From: Terrirubrum sp051646285
GTDB taxonomy: Bacteria; Pseudomonadota; Alphaproteobacteria; Rhizobiales; Beijerinckiaceae
Reading direction: 5' to 3'
Length of the DNA stretch: 17,987 nt
Assembly: GCA_051646285.1 (NCBI GenBank)
Contig: JBOFCU010000056.1
Location: 1 to 17,987, forward strand
Of this stretch, positions 1-8,655 are shown piece after piece. The notes beneath the pieces are model-generated. The model was not told where the DNA came from. It worked only from the letters and a program-made list of their open reading frames with translations, and made no database searches. A program made the position numbers and the translations under genes. Each line of letters begins with the position of its first letter. Positions within the stretch are counted from its first letter, which is position 1.

Positions 1-1880
1 TCCATCACCAGCGACACATGCTCAAGAAAAGCGCGCATGTCAGGAAATTCCTCCATCGAGCGCACAAGCTCCTTGAGGTTTTCCAGCCGCCCCGCCGCAT
101 CCGCAGAACGGTCTTTTTGCCACATGTCGGTATAACCGGATTCTTCCAGTACCGTTTGTGCCAACTCGTGATGGGGATGATTGGCTTCCAGCATGTGCGA
201 CCAGCGCGCAAAACTCGCCATCAGATCGCGCAACGTTGCGCGCACCTTCGGCTTCAACTCATCCGTTTCAATCAACAGATGGGCCGCCTGCATCAAGGGC
301 ACCTGCCCGCGGCGCGAATATTGGTGCAACTGCTCGATTGTCGCATCACCAAGCCCGCGCTTGGGCTTGTTCACAATGCGCTCAAACGCCAGATCATCCG
401 TGGGGTTGGCCACGCAGCGCAGATACGCCAGCGCATCACGAATTTCCATGCGCTCATAGAAGCGCGGGCCCCCGATGACGCGGTAGGGCAAGCCTGTTGT
501 GATGAACCGCTCTTCGATTTCGCGCATCTGTGCGGATATGCGCACGAGAATGGCAATTTCATTGAGACGGTGCCCCTTGATCTGCTGCAGCGCCTCGATT
601 TCTTCGCAAATCAGGCGGGCTTCTTCTTCTGAATCCCACGCGCCTGTCACCGTGACTTTTTCACCCGGCACATCATCCGTATGCAGCGTTTTGCCAAGGC
701 GGCCCTCATTGTGTGCGATCAGATGTGAGGCAACGCTGAGAATATGCCCGGTGGAGCGGTAATTGCGTTCAAGCCTGATCACCAGCGCACCGGGAAAATC
801 ATGGTCGAAGCGAAGAATATTATCGACCTCCGCCCCGCGCCATCCATAGATGGACTGGTCATCATCCCCCACGCAGCACACATTCTGCTCTTGCGGCCCG
901 CGCCCCTGCGCCAAAAGCCGCAGCCACAGATATTGTGCGGTGTTGGTATCCTGATATTCGTCCACCAGCATATAGCGAAACCGCCGCTGATAGTGCGCGA
1001 GCACGTCATGATGCTCGCGGAATATCTTGATCACATGCAGCAGCAGATCGCCAAAGTCGCAGGCATTCAGCGTTTTCAGCCGCGCCTGATATTTCGCATA
1101 AAGGTCACCACCCTTGCCATTGGCAAATGCAAACGCTTCACCCGGCGGCACCTGATCGGGCGCAAGGCCCCGATTTTTCCAGCCATCGATCCAGCTCGCC
1201 AGCGCACGGCCAGGCCAGCGCTTTTCATCCAGATTTTCCGCCGCGATCACCTGCTTCATCAGGCGGATCTGGTCATCCATATCAAGAATGGTGAAATCAC
1301 TTTTCAGCCCGGCAAGCTCCGCATGGCGGCGTAGAATTTTCGTGCCAATGGCATGGAAGGTGCCAAGCCACGGCATACCCTCCGCAACATCACCAACCAG
1401 TGCGGCCACGCGGTGCTTCATCTCCCGCGCCGCCTTGTTGGTGAAGGTCACGGCGAGAATTTCATTGGGCCGGGCTTTTTGCATCGCGATGATATGAGCG
1501 ATGCGCGTCGTCAGAACGCGCGTCTTGCCGGTCCCGGCACCCGCCAGCACCAGCACCGGCCCATCGGTCGCTTCAACAGCCTGCCGCTGCTCGGGGTTCA
1601 GCCCGTCAAGATAGCCCATGCGCGTTTGCGCAGCTGCCGCTCTGGCGCGCGAGGCCAGCCCGCCGGCGCGAGGCACAAAAGGTGACTCCCCGCCGGCGCG
1701 AGGCACAGAGGAAGACTCTCCGTCTGCGCGACGAGGAACAGAGGAAGATCGGCCGCCATCGCGAGACGCTTGGGCGTCATGGCCCTGATTCTGTGGCGCC
1801 GGCTGGCCAGCCGGACGCTCTGCCGGCCCCCAGCCGGGCGGCAAATCATCATCGTCAAAGGCGGCCAATGGATCAGACAT
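1..1880 (-). CDS. uvrD: UvrD/PcrA-family ATP-dependent DNA helicase (3' part cut by window edge)
   Basis: Superfamily 1A 3'-5' DNA helicase used in nucleotide excision and mismatch repair. The frame is open from the ATG at 1880 (minus strand) to the left edge, giving 626 codons, so the C-terminal part is outside the window. Visible motifs in order: Q-motif region LNPEQRQAV just after residue 88; Walker A GAGTGKT (about 114-120, Lys119); TFTNKAAREM (Ia); GTFHA; Walker B VDEYQDTN (Asp307-Glu308); VGDDDQSIYGWRGA (III); ERNYRST (IV). Motifs V and VI lie beyond the edge. The first 87 residues are an Asp/Gly/Pro/Ser/Arg-rich extension with a repeated ten-residue unit. An internal ATG at 1619 (residue 88, MGYLDGLNPEQ) could be the true start; neither has a convincing ribosome binding site. 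Similar N-terminal extensions occur in alphaproteobacterial UvrD. Family assignment is secure; PcrA versus UvrD naming is convention. Confidence 0.95.
   Translation of the reverse strand, partial: MSDPLAAFDDDDLPPGWGPAERPAGQPAPQNQGHDAQASRDGGRSSSVPRRADGESSSVPRAGGESPFVPRAGGLASRARAAAAQTRMGYLDGLNPEQRQAVEATDGPVLVLAGAGTGKTRVLTTRIAHIIAMQKARPNEILAVTFTNKAAREMKHRVAALVGDVAEGMPWLGTFHAIGTKILRRHAELAGLKSDFTILDMDDQIRLMKQVIAAENLDEKRWPGRALASWIDGWKNRGLAPDQVPPGEAFAFANGKGGDLYAKYQARLKTLNACDFGDLLLHVIKIFREHHDVLAHYQRRFRYMLVDEYQDTNTAQYLWLRLLAQGRGPQEQNVCCVGDDDQSIYGWRGAEVDNILRFDHDFPGALVIRLERNYRSTGHILSVASHLIAHNEGRLGKTLHTDDVPGEKVTVTGAWDSEEEARLICEEIEALQQIKGHRLNEIAILVRISAQMREIEERFITTGLPYRVIGGPRFYERMEIRDALAYLRCVANPTDDLAFERIVNKPKRGLGDATIEQLHQYSRRGQVPLMQAAHLLIETDELKPKVRATLRDLMASFARWSHMLEANHPHHELAQTVLEESGYTDMWQKDRSADAAGRLENLKELVRSMEEFPDMRAFLEHVSLVM
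1659..1750 (-). repeat. Three imperfect tandem ~30-bp units inside the uvrD 5' end
   Basis: Two adjacent 30-bp units (1659-1688 and 1689-1718) share cccgccggcgcgaggcaca and end in gactc. A third, more diverged unit runs to about 1750. In the helicase frame they read SSSVPRRADGE, SSSVPRAGGE and SPFVPRAGGL, so the unit is in phase with the codons (10, 10 and 11 residues). It lies in the disordered N-terminal extension, before the helicase core. Confidence 0.75.
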
Positions 1881-1961
1881 GCGGGGTTACTGAAAGGGCG
1901 ATTCTCGCCACCGGAACCGTTTACATAAGGCGTTGCGGCCTGCGCCGCTACCTTTGCCGGT

Positions 1962-2507
1962 TCAATTCAGCATTTTGCCGGCTGGCGCGGACAGTCCGCC
2001 ACTGGCATGTTTGCGGAAGCTGATGATGCGGCCAAGATCATCCGGCCGTGGCAGCCGCCCATGCAGCGCCTTCATCACCGCCAGATTGCCGAGTATATCC
2101 TCCGGCAATGGCGCCACCTTGCGGGTGCTCATGTCCACATGCAGCGAGAGATGTTCACTGGTGGCGGAAATCCAGCCCTCCGTCGCGTGCCGCAGCGTTT
2201 GAAACAGGTGCATGCGCTTGTCGTCAAAATCAACCAGCTGCATCGTCACCCGCACAGGGTCGCCCTGATTGAGTTCACGCACATAGCGGATATGGCATTC
2301 GGCCGCGAAAGTCGAAGCGTTGCGGCTGCGCAGATAGTCAGGCCCCAACCCGAGCTGGGCAAACAATTCATCCAGCGCCCGGTCAAACAGCACGTGATAA
2401 TAGGCCATGTTGAGGTGGCCATTGTAATCGATCCACGCATTCTCGACGCGCATCGTGGAGGACACGAAGGGCGCAAAAAACAAGATCTGATGATCGCTTG
2501 TACTCAC
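1962..2507 (-). CDS. Hotdog-fold acyl-CoA thioesterase family protein (4HBT-like)
   Basis: About 181 residues if translated from the GTG at 2507. The segment WIDYNGHLNMAYYHVLFDRA (residues 25-44) is the typical 4HBT hotdog signature, with the acidic residue and GHLN motif (Asp27, Gly30-His31-Leu32-Asn33), followed by FAAECHIRYVRELNQGDPV and a helical tail. Members hydrolyse acyl-CoA thioesters; I recall close relatives near carnitine or betaine catabolism genes, but no such partners are visible here. Start choice: the frame extends to a TTG at 2627, but that 40-codon stretch (AAAAGLSLAFPVIRRN and on) does not resemble the family and has no ribosome binding site. GTG at 2507 or 2513 keeps the FFAPFVSSTMRVE lead-in seen in relatives; ATG at 2453 would cut it. 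The gene is divergent from the FAD oxidase at 2678. The substrate cannot be deduced from sequence. Confidence 0.85.
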   Translation of the reverse strand: MSTSDHQILFFAPFVSSTMRVENAWIDYNGHLNMAYYHVLFDRALDELFAQLGLGPDYLRSRNASTFAAECHIRYVRELNQGDPVRVTMQLVDFDDKRMHLFQTLRHATEGWISATSEHLSLHVDMSTRKVAPLPEDILGNLAVMKALHGRLPRPDDLGRIISFRKHASGGLSAPAGKMLN

Positions 2508-2677
2508 ATGCACCCCAGCTGCTTCCCTGCCGCTGCATGCGGCCCATCTCCCGGAAACATTGCGCCTGATGACAGGAAAGGCCAAACTCAACCCTGCCGC
2601 AGCGGCCAAATAATCTTTGGTATGCAAATGCTACGAAACATTACCGAAATCACAAGCTGAATCTGACAAAAATCACC
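2508..2677. promoter_or_regulatory. Divergent intergenic control region, thioesterase / FAD dehydrogenase
   Basis: This 170-bp gap separates two outward-facing genes, so promoters for both should lie here. It is more AT-rich on the dehydrogenase side (about 2605-2675). I see no convincing -35/-10 pair, operator palindrome or riboswitch fold in it. Confidence 0.35.
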
Positions 2678-4102
2678 ATGGCCGAACATTTTGCCCCACC
2701 TGCGTCGTTGAAACGCCCCGCCCCGTCTGCTGTTGCCGCTGCCATTGGCGCATTGCAGGCCGCATTCGGCAATCGCTGCATCACCAGCCAGGCCGTGCGT
2801 GAGCAGCATGCCAACCATCTCACCTGGATTCCCAACCAGGCCCCTGACGCCGTGGTGTTTCCTCTGACCACGGATGATGTCGTAACCGTGATGATGATCG
2901 CCAAGGCGCACCGCGTGCCTGTCATCCCCTACGGCACGGGCACCTCGCTGGAAGGGCATATCAATGCGCCGCTTGGCGGCATCACCGTTGATGTGTCGAT
3001 GATGAAGGCCATTATCGCCGTCCACCCGGAAGACCTGACAGCGACCGTCGAGCCTGGTGTGACACGCAAGCAGCTCAACGAGCATCTGCGCGATCAGGGC
3101 CTGATGTTCCCGATTGATCCGGGTGCCGATGCCTCCATCGGCGGCATGACATCGACGCGCGCCTCCGGCACCAATGCGGTCCGTTACGGCACGATGAAAG
3201 ACAATGTGCTGAATTTGAAGGCCGTGCTGCCGAACGGCGAGGTGGTGACAACAGCCCGCCGCGCCCGCAAGTCCTCCGCCGGGTATGATCTGACCAGGCT
3301 TTTCGTCGGAGCGGAAGGCACGCTGGGCCTGATCACCGAAATCACCGTGAAGCTGCATGGCATTCCCGAAGCGATTTCAGCGGCGGTCTGTTCGTTTCCC
3401 ACCATCCGCGATGCCTGTGATGCCACAATTTATGCGATGCAGACCGGCCTGCCGATGGCTCGCATCGAGCTGCTCGACGAGTTGCAGGTGAAGGCGTGCA
3501 ACGCCTATTCCAAGCTCACCTTGCCGGAAACGCCACTGCTTCTGGTGGAATTTCACGGCACGGAGAAAAGCCTGGCCGAACAGGTTGAGCGCTTTGCCGC
3601 CATCGCCAAGGAATGCAACGGCGGCGAATTTCAATGGGCGCACAAGGCTGAGGACCGTACGAAGCTCTGGCAGGCACGGCATGATGTGTATTGGGCGACC
3701 ATGGGTATCCGGCCCGGTGCCAAAGGCATTGCCACCGATGTCTGTGTGCCGATTTCGCGCCTTGCCGATTGTGTCGCGGAAACCAAGCAGGATCTTGATG
3801 ACAGTGGCCTGATTGGCCCCATCGTCGGCCATGTTGGCGACGGCAATTTCCATGTCCAGCCGCTGGTGATGATGGATGATGAAGATGAGGTGGCGCGGGC
3901 TAAGGGATTTCTGTCCCGCCTGTCAAAGCGGGCGATTGCCATGGACGGCACCTGCACGGGCGAGCATGGCGTGGGACAGGGCAAGATCGGCTATCTCGAA
4001 GCAGAACTCGGCACGCCAGCACTCATGATGATGCGCGCCATCAAGCAGGCCATTGACCCGGATAACATCATGAATCCCGGCAAGGTGTTCTTTCCGGCTT
4101 GA
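2678..4102 (+). CDS. FAD-linked D-lactate / D-2-hydroxyacid dehydrogenase (DLD/GlcD family)
   Basis: 474-residue flavoenzyme of the FAD_binding_4 / FAD-oxidase_C type, which oxidises D-2-hydroxy acids such as D-lactate to 2-oxo acids and passes electrons to cytochrome c, quinone or an electron-transfer flavoprotein. The PCMH FAD-binding domain spans about residues 52-230, with PYGTGTSLEGH (84-94), the core DPGADASIGGM and SSAGYDLTRLFVGAEGTLGLITE. The C-terminal substrate domain has the metal-site motif GHVGDGNFH (384-392) and GTCTGEHGVGQGK (424-436), ending in the usual DPDNIMNPGKVF. Length and both C-terminal motifs fit the D-lactate dehydrogenase (cytochrome) group better than GlcD, but the substrate is inference. 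ATG 2678 has no strong Shine-Dalgarno sequence. There is no signal peptide or transmembrane segment. The gene is divergent from the thioesterase, with 150 bp before the AsmA gene. Confidence 0.92.
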   Translation: MAEHFAPPASLKRPAPSAVAAAIGALQAAFGNRCITSQAVREQHANHLTWIPNQAPDAVVFPLTTDDVVTVMMIAKAHRVPVIPYGTGTSLEGHINAPLGGITVDVSMMKAIIAVHPEDLTATVEPGVTRKQLNEHLRDQGLMFPIDPGADASIGGMTSTRASGTNAVRYGTMKDNVLNLKAVLPNGEVVTTARRARKSSAGYDLTRLFVGAEGTLGLITEITVKLHGIPEAISAAVCSFPTIRDACDATIYAMQTGLPMARIELLDELQVKACNAYSKLTLPETPLLLVEFHGTEKSLAEQVERFAAIAKECNGGEFQWAHKAEDRTKLWQARHDVYWATMGIRPGAKGIATDVCVPISRLADCVAETKQDLDDSGLIGPIVGHVGDGNFHVQPLVMMDDEDEVARAKGFLSRLSKRAIAMDGTCTGEHGVGQGKIGYLEAELGTPALMMMRAIKQAIDPDNIMNPGKVFFPA

Positions 4103-4252
4103 CGCAGGAATGCGCGAGGGCAGTGCTGTATTCAGAATTGGGTAGGCAAATCAGGGCATATCGGACCAAGGCCACGTTCCTGCCCGATTGTTGCCTGACC
4201 GTACTCATAAGGGCATGACGCCCGCTGCGACACCGCCAGCCAACGGATCCCT

Positions 4253-7200
4253 GTGCGCGATTTTCTGACCGGCCTTGCCATTCTCATGATCGTTGCGCTG
4301 TGCGCAGCGGTGGCTGCGCCATTCGTGATCGACTGGAACAGCTGGCGCGCGGCGGTTGAAGACCGTGCCTCCACGGCCATCGGCAAACCCGTCAAAATCA
4401 CCGGGCCTTTGTCATTGCGCTTTTTGCCCGCACCCGCCCTCCGTATCGGGGCATTTCAGATTGGTGCCGATGACGATCACATTGCCGCGAAGGCCAACAA
4501 GGCAAAAATAGAATTGTCTGTCACCGCACTGCTGCGTGGTGAGTTTCGCATCACAGATGCAACCATTGAAGCGCCTGTGCTGACGATACGGGCTGACCGG
4601 CCCGGAACAGAAAATACGATTATCGTGCCCACGCTGGACGATGTGCCTCTGGCAGCCATCGACAACCTGCATGTCGTTGATGGCGTGATCGCCCATGTAT
4701 CCACTACAGGAAAAACCACGCAGCCTTTGCGCGGCACATTTACGGTGGAAGCGACAGCCCTGAGGGGGCCATGGCGCATTGCTGGCCGCGCCGTGGCCGA
4801 AGAGCGCAACTATGATGTGCGCATTTCCACTGGCGAACTGGATGGAACAGGCCGCATCCCCCTGAAAATCAATATTGCCGATGCCGGCCTTGCATTTATT
4901 GCCGATTTTGATGGCGCTGCGCAGGTCGATGCCAACAATCGCGGCGCCGTGCCGAAAGTGGAAGGCCGAGTCACTGCGTCAGGGGCCTTTGCATGGCCGT
5001 TTGGCAAACAGGCGGGATTGCAGCCGTGGCGCCTGCATGCGCAAGGCACCAGCAATGCCAGCGGATTTTCTGCCAGCACGATCGAAATTGAAGCTGGCCC
5101 ACAGGAGACCGCGTTTCGCGCCTCAGGCCAGGGCAAGCTCGATATGGCTGAAGGATTTGATGCAACGCTGGCGCTGAAGGCGCGCACCATCGATCTCGAT
5201 AAAATGCGCGTGACAGACGAGCCCCAGCGTAACGCGATGGCACAGCGCGATATTGTGGCCTTGATGGAACACGCACTGGTTTCGCCGCCATTTCCCATTA
5301 CGCTCGCCCTTGATGGTGACACCATTATCGCCAATGGCGAAATGCTCGGACCTTACCGGCTTGAAACGCGCCTGACGCGTGGCCGTTTCCGTGTTGAGCG
5401 CGCCGATATATCCGCGCCTGGACAATCGCGCCTCTCTGCAACCGGCGTGGCCTCCCTCGCTGCACTCCCGCAGTTTGATGGCACGATAAAAATATCCAGT
5501 GCCAATCCGGGAAAAACATGGAGCTGGCTCAGCCAGACCCCCCTTGATGCCACTGCTGCACCGCGCTTTGCGCGCCTGCGTGACATGGTCGCTGAATTGC
5601 CCGTCATCGCAACGCCGGAAACAATAACGGCCAATCAATTTCGCATGACAGTCGATGGCGCTGCCATCACGGGCGAAGGCCGTTATCGCTTTGCCAAGCC
5701 CGGTACGCGCGCGCGTGTGGACGCAACCATCAATGCCGACCAGCTTGATCTGGATTTATTTCCTTCGGTGCAAGGCGGGAGCGGTGCAGCGGCGCTGAAT
5801 TACAGTGTTGCGATTGATGCCAGGAACATCACCGCACGCAGCACCGGCGCTGACAGGCTGGGTGCCTTGACGCTTGCTATCAGAAATGACGAGTCCGGCT
5901 TGCAGATCGAACGCTTCGATTTACGCGGCGGCGACAATGCCCGCATGACCGGCAGCGGAAAATTCGGCACAGCAGGCGGCCGGCTGGAAACGCAGATTGA
6001 CGCTGGCAATGTCGCACCCTTTCTCATAGCAGCGCAGCGGCTTTTTCCTGCGCTGGCGCTGGAGCCTGTCATTCAGCGCGCGCAAACGCTCAATCCGGCA
6101 GCACTGGCCATCACCGTGCAGCAGGCCAGTGCCAGCGAAAATATTGCTGCCACCATTGCCGGAACAATTGGCTCGACGCAGGTTGATGCCAATATCGGTG
6201 GACCAGCTCGCCGATTGCCAAACGACAAATGGGACGCGGCAATTGAGCGTGGCACGGTGAAAATCAGCACGCCGGATTTTTCCCATTTTCTCCGGCAGCT
6301 TGGCGCGACCATAGCAGCCCAGCCGCTGAGTGCGGCCAAAATCCCCGCCACAATCAACCTCAACTCGGGCAATGCGTTTGTGACGGGCAATGATCTGCGC
6401 AAGCGGCCAGACTGGATATTTGATGGCGATATTGGCGGTCTGACATTTTCTGCACGCGGCGTATCGACAGAAGGATTTGTGCCCACCGGCAATGGGCCAT
6501 TCACTCTGAACAGCAGCGATGCGGCGCCCTTGCTGAAATTGTTCGGCATTATGGAGCCGGAACGTGGCCTGGCCATGCCCATGGCGTTAAAGGGCACCAC
6601 AGAATTTGGTCTTGGCGGCTTGCGGGCGCAAAATATCAGCGGCCAGATTGGCACAAAGGAAATCACCAGCGGCATGATGCACTGGCCATTTCTGCCTGAT
6701 GCAAAATTGCGCGGTCAATTCGCCTTTGCGCAATTTTCCCTTGCCGATCTGACGGCATTTCTTCTGGGGCCGGAAGCGGCAAGCGGCACCGGTCTTTGGC
6801 CATCGGGCCGCTTTGCGCCGGCCCGAAGCCCACTTGTCGATTTCGATGTCGAAGTGCAAACAAAATCCATGCCGTTCGGCACACTTGCTACAGCGACAAA
6901 TGCGTCCATGCGCATTGCATCGTCGCCCGGCGGCATTCGCGTACCCGGTTTTGGTGCAGATATAGCCGGTGGCCGGCTCGGCTTTCACATGACATTTCGC
7001 AATGAAGGCACGCTGGTCTCCGCTTCAGGCCGCATGGAAGCGGCAGGCACAGATGTGGCGGCACTAGGCGTGACAGCTTTTTCCGGAAAATTCGATACTC
7101 TGGTTGATGTGGCCGGCGTTGGAGAAAGCGTAGCGCAGATCATGCAATCACTCGGCGGCGCCGGACAGATCACGACGCGAGGGCTGCGCTTTCCGGGACT

Positions 7201-7897
7201 CGACCCCATGGCCGCATCACGCGTGCAGGCGCAATGGCAGGGCAAGGATCCGCCAGCAAACATGACCGCTCTGACGGCTGCCATCGAACAGGAATTGCCG
7301 AAGGCCGTATGGGCACCGGGCATGATCACTGTGCCGCTCACCATCACACGCGGCGCAGCGCGCATTGGCCCGGCCCAGCATGAACTCAATAACATTGCCG
7401 CCAGCGGGCAGGCCTTGATTGATTTGCGCGCAGCGAGCCTGAACGCGGCGGTATCGCTCTCTCATCGCGACGAAATCTCTCCCACAGATATTGCGATTGC
7501 GTGGAGCGGGCCTTTGTCAGCGCCCAAGCGGTCTGTTGATGCGAGCACCATGCTCAACCGCTTGCAGTTGAGCGCCATTGCCCGCGAACAGGAGCGCATC
7601 AGCATTCTCGAGCAGGATGCCCGCGAACGCGCGGCGTTCAACCGCCGCGCCCGCGCCGAGCGGGAATTGCGCGAAGCGGAAGAGGCCAAAAAGCGGGCAG
7701 CAGAGGAAGCGCAGCGCCGCGCTGATCTTGAACGCCGTGCGGCGGAAGACGCCATGAAAAAGGCAGCGCAGGAACGGCGCGCTCTGGAGGAGATGGCACG
7801 GCGCACCAGCGAACAGCAGCGCGTTCTGGAAAATGCTGTCCCCGGTCTGATCACACCACCCGCCCCGGCGGCACCGCTTCAAGTCACGCCGCGATAA
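4253..7897 (+). CDS. AsmA family protein, large, with C-terminal coiled-coil tail
   Basis: 1214 residues, starting at GTG 4253 with a weak GGAT upstream. Residues 4-26 (FLTGLAILMIVALCAAVAAP) form one N-terminal membrane anchor, then FVIDWNSWRAAVEDRASTAIGKPVKITGPLSLRFLPAPALRIGAFQIG, the AsmA N-terminal signature. The long middle is beta-rich and Ala/Gly/Thr-rich, as expected for the lipid-bridging periplasmic groove of the AsmA/TamB superfamily. An AsmA_2-like block (about 930-1090, with DTLVDVAGVGESVAQIMQSLGGAGQITTRGLRFPGLDP) follows. The last ~110 residues (about 1103-1195) are a highly charged Glu/Arg/Ala helix, predicted coiled coil, then a short Pro-rich end. Family members sit in the inner membrane and reach into the periplasm; a role in outer-membrane lipid homeostasis is known for relatives and inferred here. 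The gene stands alone and converges on 7918-8196, with only 20 bp between. Confidence 0.9.
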   Translation: MRDFLTGLAILMIVALCAAVAAPFVIDWNSWRAAVEDRASTAIGKPVKITGPLSLRFLPAPALRIGAFQIGADDDHIAAKANKAKIELSVTALLRGEFRITDATIEAPVLTIRADRPGTENTIIVPTLDDVPLAAIDNLHVVDGVIAHVSTTGKTTQPLRGTFTVEATALRGPWRIAGRAVAEERNYDVRISTGELDGTGRIPLKINIADAGLAFIADFDGAAQVDANNRGAVPKVEGRVTASGAFAWPFGKQAGLQPWRLHAQGTSNASGFSASTIEIEAGPQETAFRASGQGKLDMAEGFDATLALKARTIDLDKMRVTDEPQRNAMAQRDIVALMEHALVSPPFPITLALDGDTIIANGEMLGPYRLETRLTRGRFRVERADISAPGQSRLSATGVASLAALPQFDGTIKISSANPGKTWSWLSQTPLDATAAPRFARLRDMVAELPVIATPETITANQFRMTVDGAAITGEGRYRFAKPGTRARVDATINADQLDLDLFPSVQGGSGAAALNYSVAIDARNITARSTGADRLGALTLAIRNDESGLQIERFDLRGGDNARMTGSGKFGTAGGRLETQIDAGNVAPFLIAAQRLFPALALEPVIQRAQTLNPAALAITVQQASASENIAATIAGTIGSTQVDANIGGPARRLPNDKWDAAIERGTVKISTPDFSHFLRQLGATIAAQPLSAAKIPATINLNSGNAFVTGNDLRKRPDWIFDGDIGGLTFSARGVSTEGFVPTGNGPFTLNSSDAAPLLKLFGIMEPERGLAMPMALKGTTEFGLGGLRAQNISGQIGTKEITSGMMHWPFLPDAKLRGQFAFAQFSLADLTAFLLGPEAASGTGLWPSGRFAPARSPLVDFDVEVQTKSMPFGTLATATNASMRIASSPGGIRVPGFGADIAGGRLGFHMTFRNEGTLVSASGRMEAAGTDVAALGVTAFSGKFDTLVDVAGVGESVAQIMQSLGGAGQITTRGLRFPGLDPMAASRVQAQWQGKDPPANMTALTAAIEQELPKAVWAPGMITVPLTITRGAARIGPAQHELNNIAASGQALIDLRAASLNAAVSLSHRDEISPTDIAIAWSGPLSAPKRSVDASTMLNRLQLSAIAREQERISILEQDARERAAFNRRARAERELREAEEAKKRAAEEAQRRADLERRAAEDAMKKAAQERRALEEMARRTSEQQRVLENAVPGLITPPAPAAPLQVTPR

Positions 7898-7917
7898 ATC
7901 GGCAAATGAATGGCAAC

Positions 7918-8196
7918 TCACACACCGCTCTTGGATGGAATGAAGGCGAATGTGGTATAAATATTCTCTGCACCGGACCCTGGATGAATCGCATCCGGCC
8001 CGTAAAATTCGATAGCGCCATTTTTCCTGAAATCACTGATAATGGCGAATGCTTCGCCGATTGCTGACTGATAGTCATTTAACGAATTACCCTTGATGAG
8101 CAGCGGCCTCAATTCACAGATCATATCGTATATCGATGATTCTTCACCCGCTGCTCTGATGACAATTTTTTTAACGTCATCGCCGTGGATCGCCAT
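7918..8196 (-). CDS. Hypothetical 92-residue protein at the end of the sspB operon
   Basis: I do not recognise this family. From ATG 8196 it reads MAIHGDDVKKIVIRAAGEES and continues as a small soluble alpha/beta protein with acidic and aliphatic character, ending FAFIPSKSGV; no signal peptide, membrane segment or known motif. The start is chosen because AGGGG lies about nine bases upstream and because translation from the farther upstream start at 8313 would read a Cys/Met/His-rich stretch antiparallel in character to any real protein. The start lies 20 bp inside the 3' end of the RHH gene, so translational coupling is likely. It is richer in A/T than its neighbours, for example a run of seven T on the plus strand near 8166-8172. 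Confidence 0.7.
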   Translation of the reverse strand: MAIHGDDVKKIVIRAAGEESSIYDMICELRPLLIKGNSLNDYQSAIGEAFAIISDFRKNGAIEFYGPDAIHPGSGAENIYTTFAFIPSKSGV

Positions 8197-8449
8197 CGCT
8201 GTAAGCCCCTGCCTGTGATGCACTGGCACGCTTCTGCAAGTCATCAAGCACATGCAGCCGAAGTGCTGAGGATAAATTCGTGCCGCTGCGCGCATCATCG
8301 ACAGCACGGACAAGCTGCGCGAGACTGGTGTGGTCGCGCGCTGCTATCATTTTCAATTCCACCCAGAACGGTTCTTCAAGAGAAATGCTGGTGGCATGCC
8401 CGGCAATCGACAACGAGCGTTTGATGACACGCGGCGTTTCGTTTTTCAT
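8177..8449 (-). CDS. Ribbon-helix-helix domain protein (RHH_4-like)
   Basis: 90 residues. KRSLSIAGHATSISLEEPFW (10-29), followed by VELKMIAARDHTSLAQLVRAVDDAR and NLSSALRLHVLDDL, matches the RHH_4 family of small proteins common in Hyphomicrobiales: a short beta ribbon then two helices, the fold of MetJ/Arc-type DNA binders. It probably forms a dimer; whether it binds DNA is not shown. Its ATG shares one base with the DUF4169 stop (TAATG), a clear sign of translational coupling in an operon with sspB and DUF4169. The C-terminal ~20 residues after DLQKRASASQ are variable and overlap the start of the next gene. Confidence 0.85.
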   Translation of the reverse strand: MKNETPRVIKRSLSIAGHATSISLEEPFWVELKMIAARDHTSLAQLVRAVDDARSGTNLSSALRLHVLDDLQKRASASQAGAYSDGDPRR

Positions 8450-8640
8450 TACGTCTTGTGATGGCCGCCCGGCAGGCGATGCCCATCAAGCAAAGTCTCA
8501 GCCTTTTGTGTGCGGGCCTTGGCCAATTCTTTCTCCGCTTTGGTGCGGCCAAAGACGGCGCGATTTTCCTGCGCCTGCGTCTCGCGCACCTGCTTGTTCT
8601 TCGCTTTGCGGAAACGGTTTAGATTGACCACGTCCGTCAT
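8449..8640 (-). CDS. DUF4169 family protein
   Basis: 63 residues, very basic and helical: MTDVVNLNRFRKAKNKQVRE, then AQENRAVFGRTKAEKELAKA and a DGHRLPGG end. VVNLxxFRKxK plus NRxxFGRTKAEK is the hallmark of DUF4169, a small family in alphaproteobacteria usually next to an RHH_4 gene and often near fumarase. Its function is unknown; the charge suggests nucleic-acid or ribosome contact, which is inference. Two consecutive ATGs exist (8643 and 8640). The second is preferred because AGAGG lies six bases upstream of it and homologues begin M-x-D-V-V-N-L. Only about 12 bp separate it from the sspB stop. Confidence 0.88.
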   Translation of the reverse strand: MTDVVNLNRFRKAKNKQVRETQAQENRAVFGRTKAEKELAKARTQKAETLLDGHRLPGGHHKT

Positions 8641-8655
8641 CATCAGCCTCTGCGC

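Noticed and set aside
18..1334. Several plus-strand open frames of 60-200 codons opposite uvrD
   Set aside because: They are shadows of the helicase gene, which reads continuously on the minus strand with all expected motifs.
2508..2627. N-terminal extension of the thioesterase from TTG 2627
   Set aside because: Rare start codon, no ribosome binding site, and a sequence unlike the family; GTG 2507 or 2513 fits better.
2621..2631. TATGCAAATGC near the FAD dehydrogenase, similar to the GCAT-rich motif elsewhere
   Set aside because: Only two half-sites and no CATGCCTATG partner; too little to call the same element.
2588..3358. 256-codon minus-strand frame opposite the FAD dehydrogenase
   Set aside because: His/Arg/Gly-rich shadow with no family features; the plus-strand enzyme is complete and well conserved.
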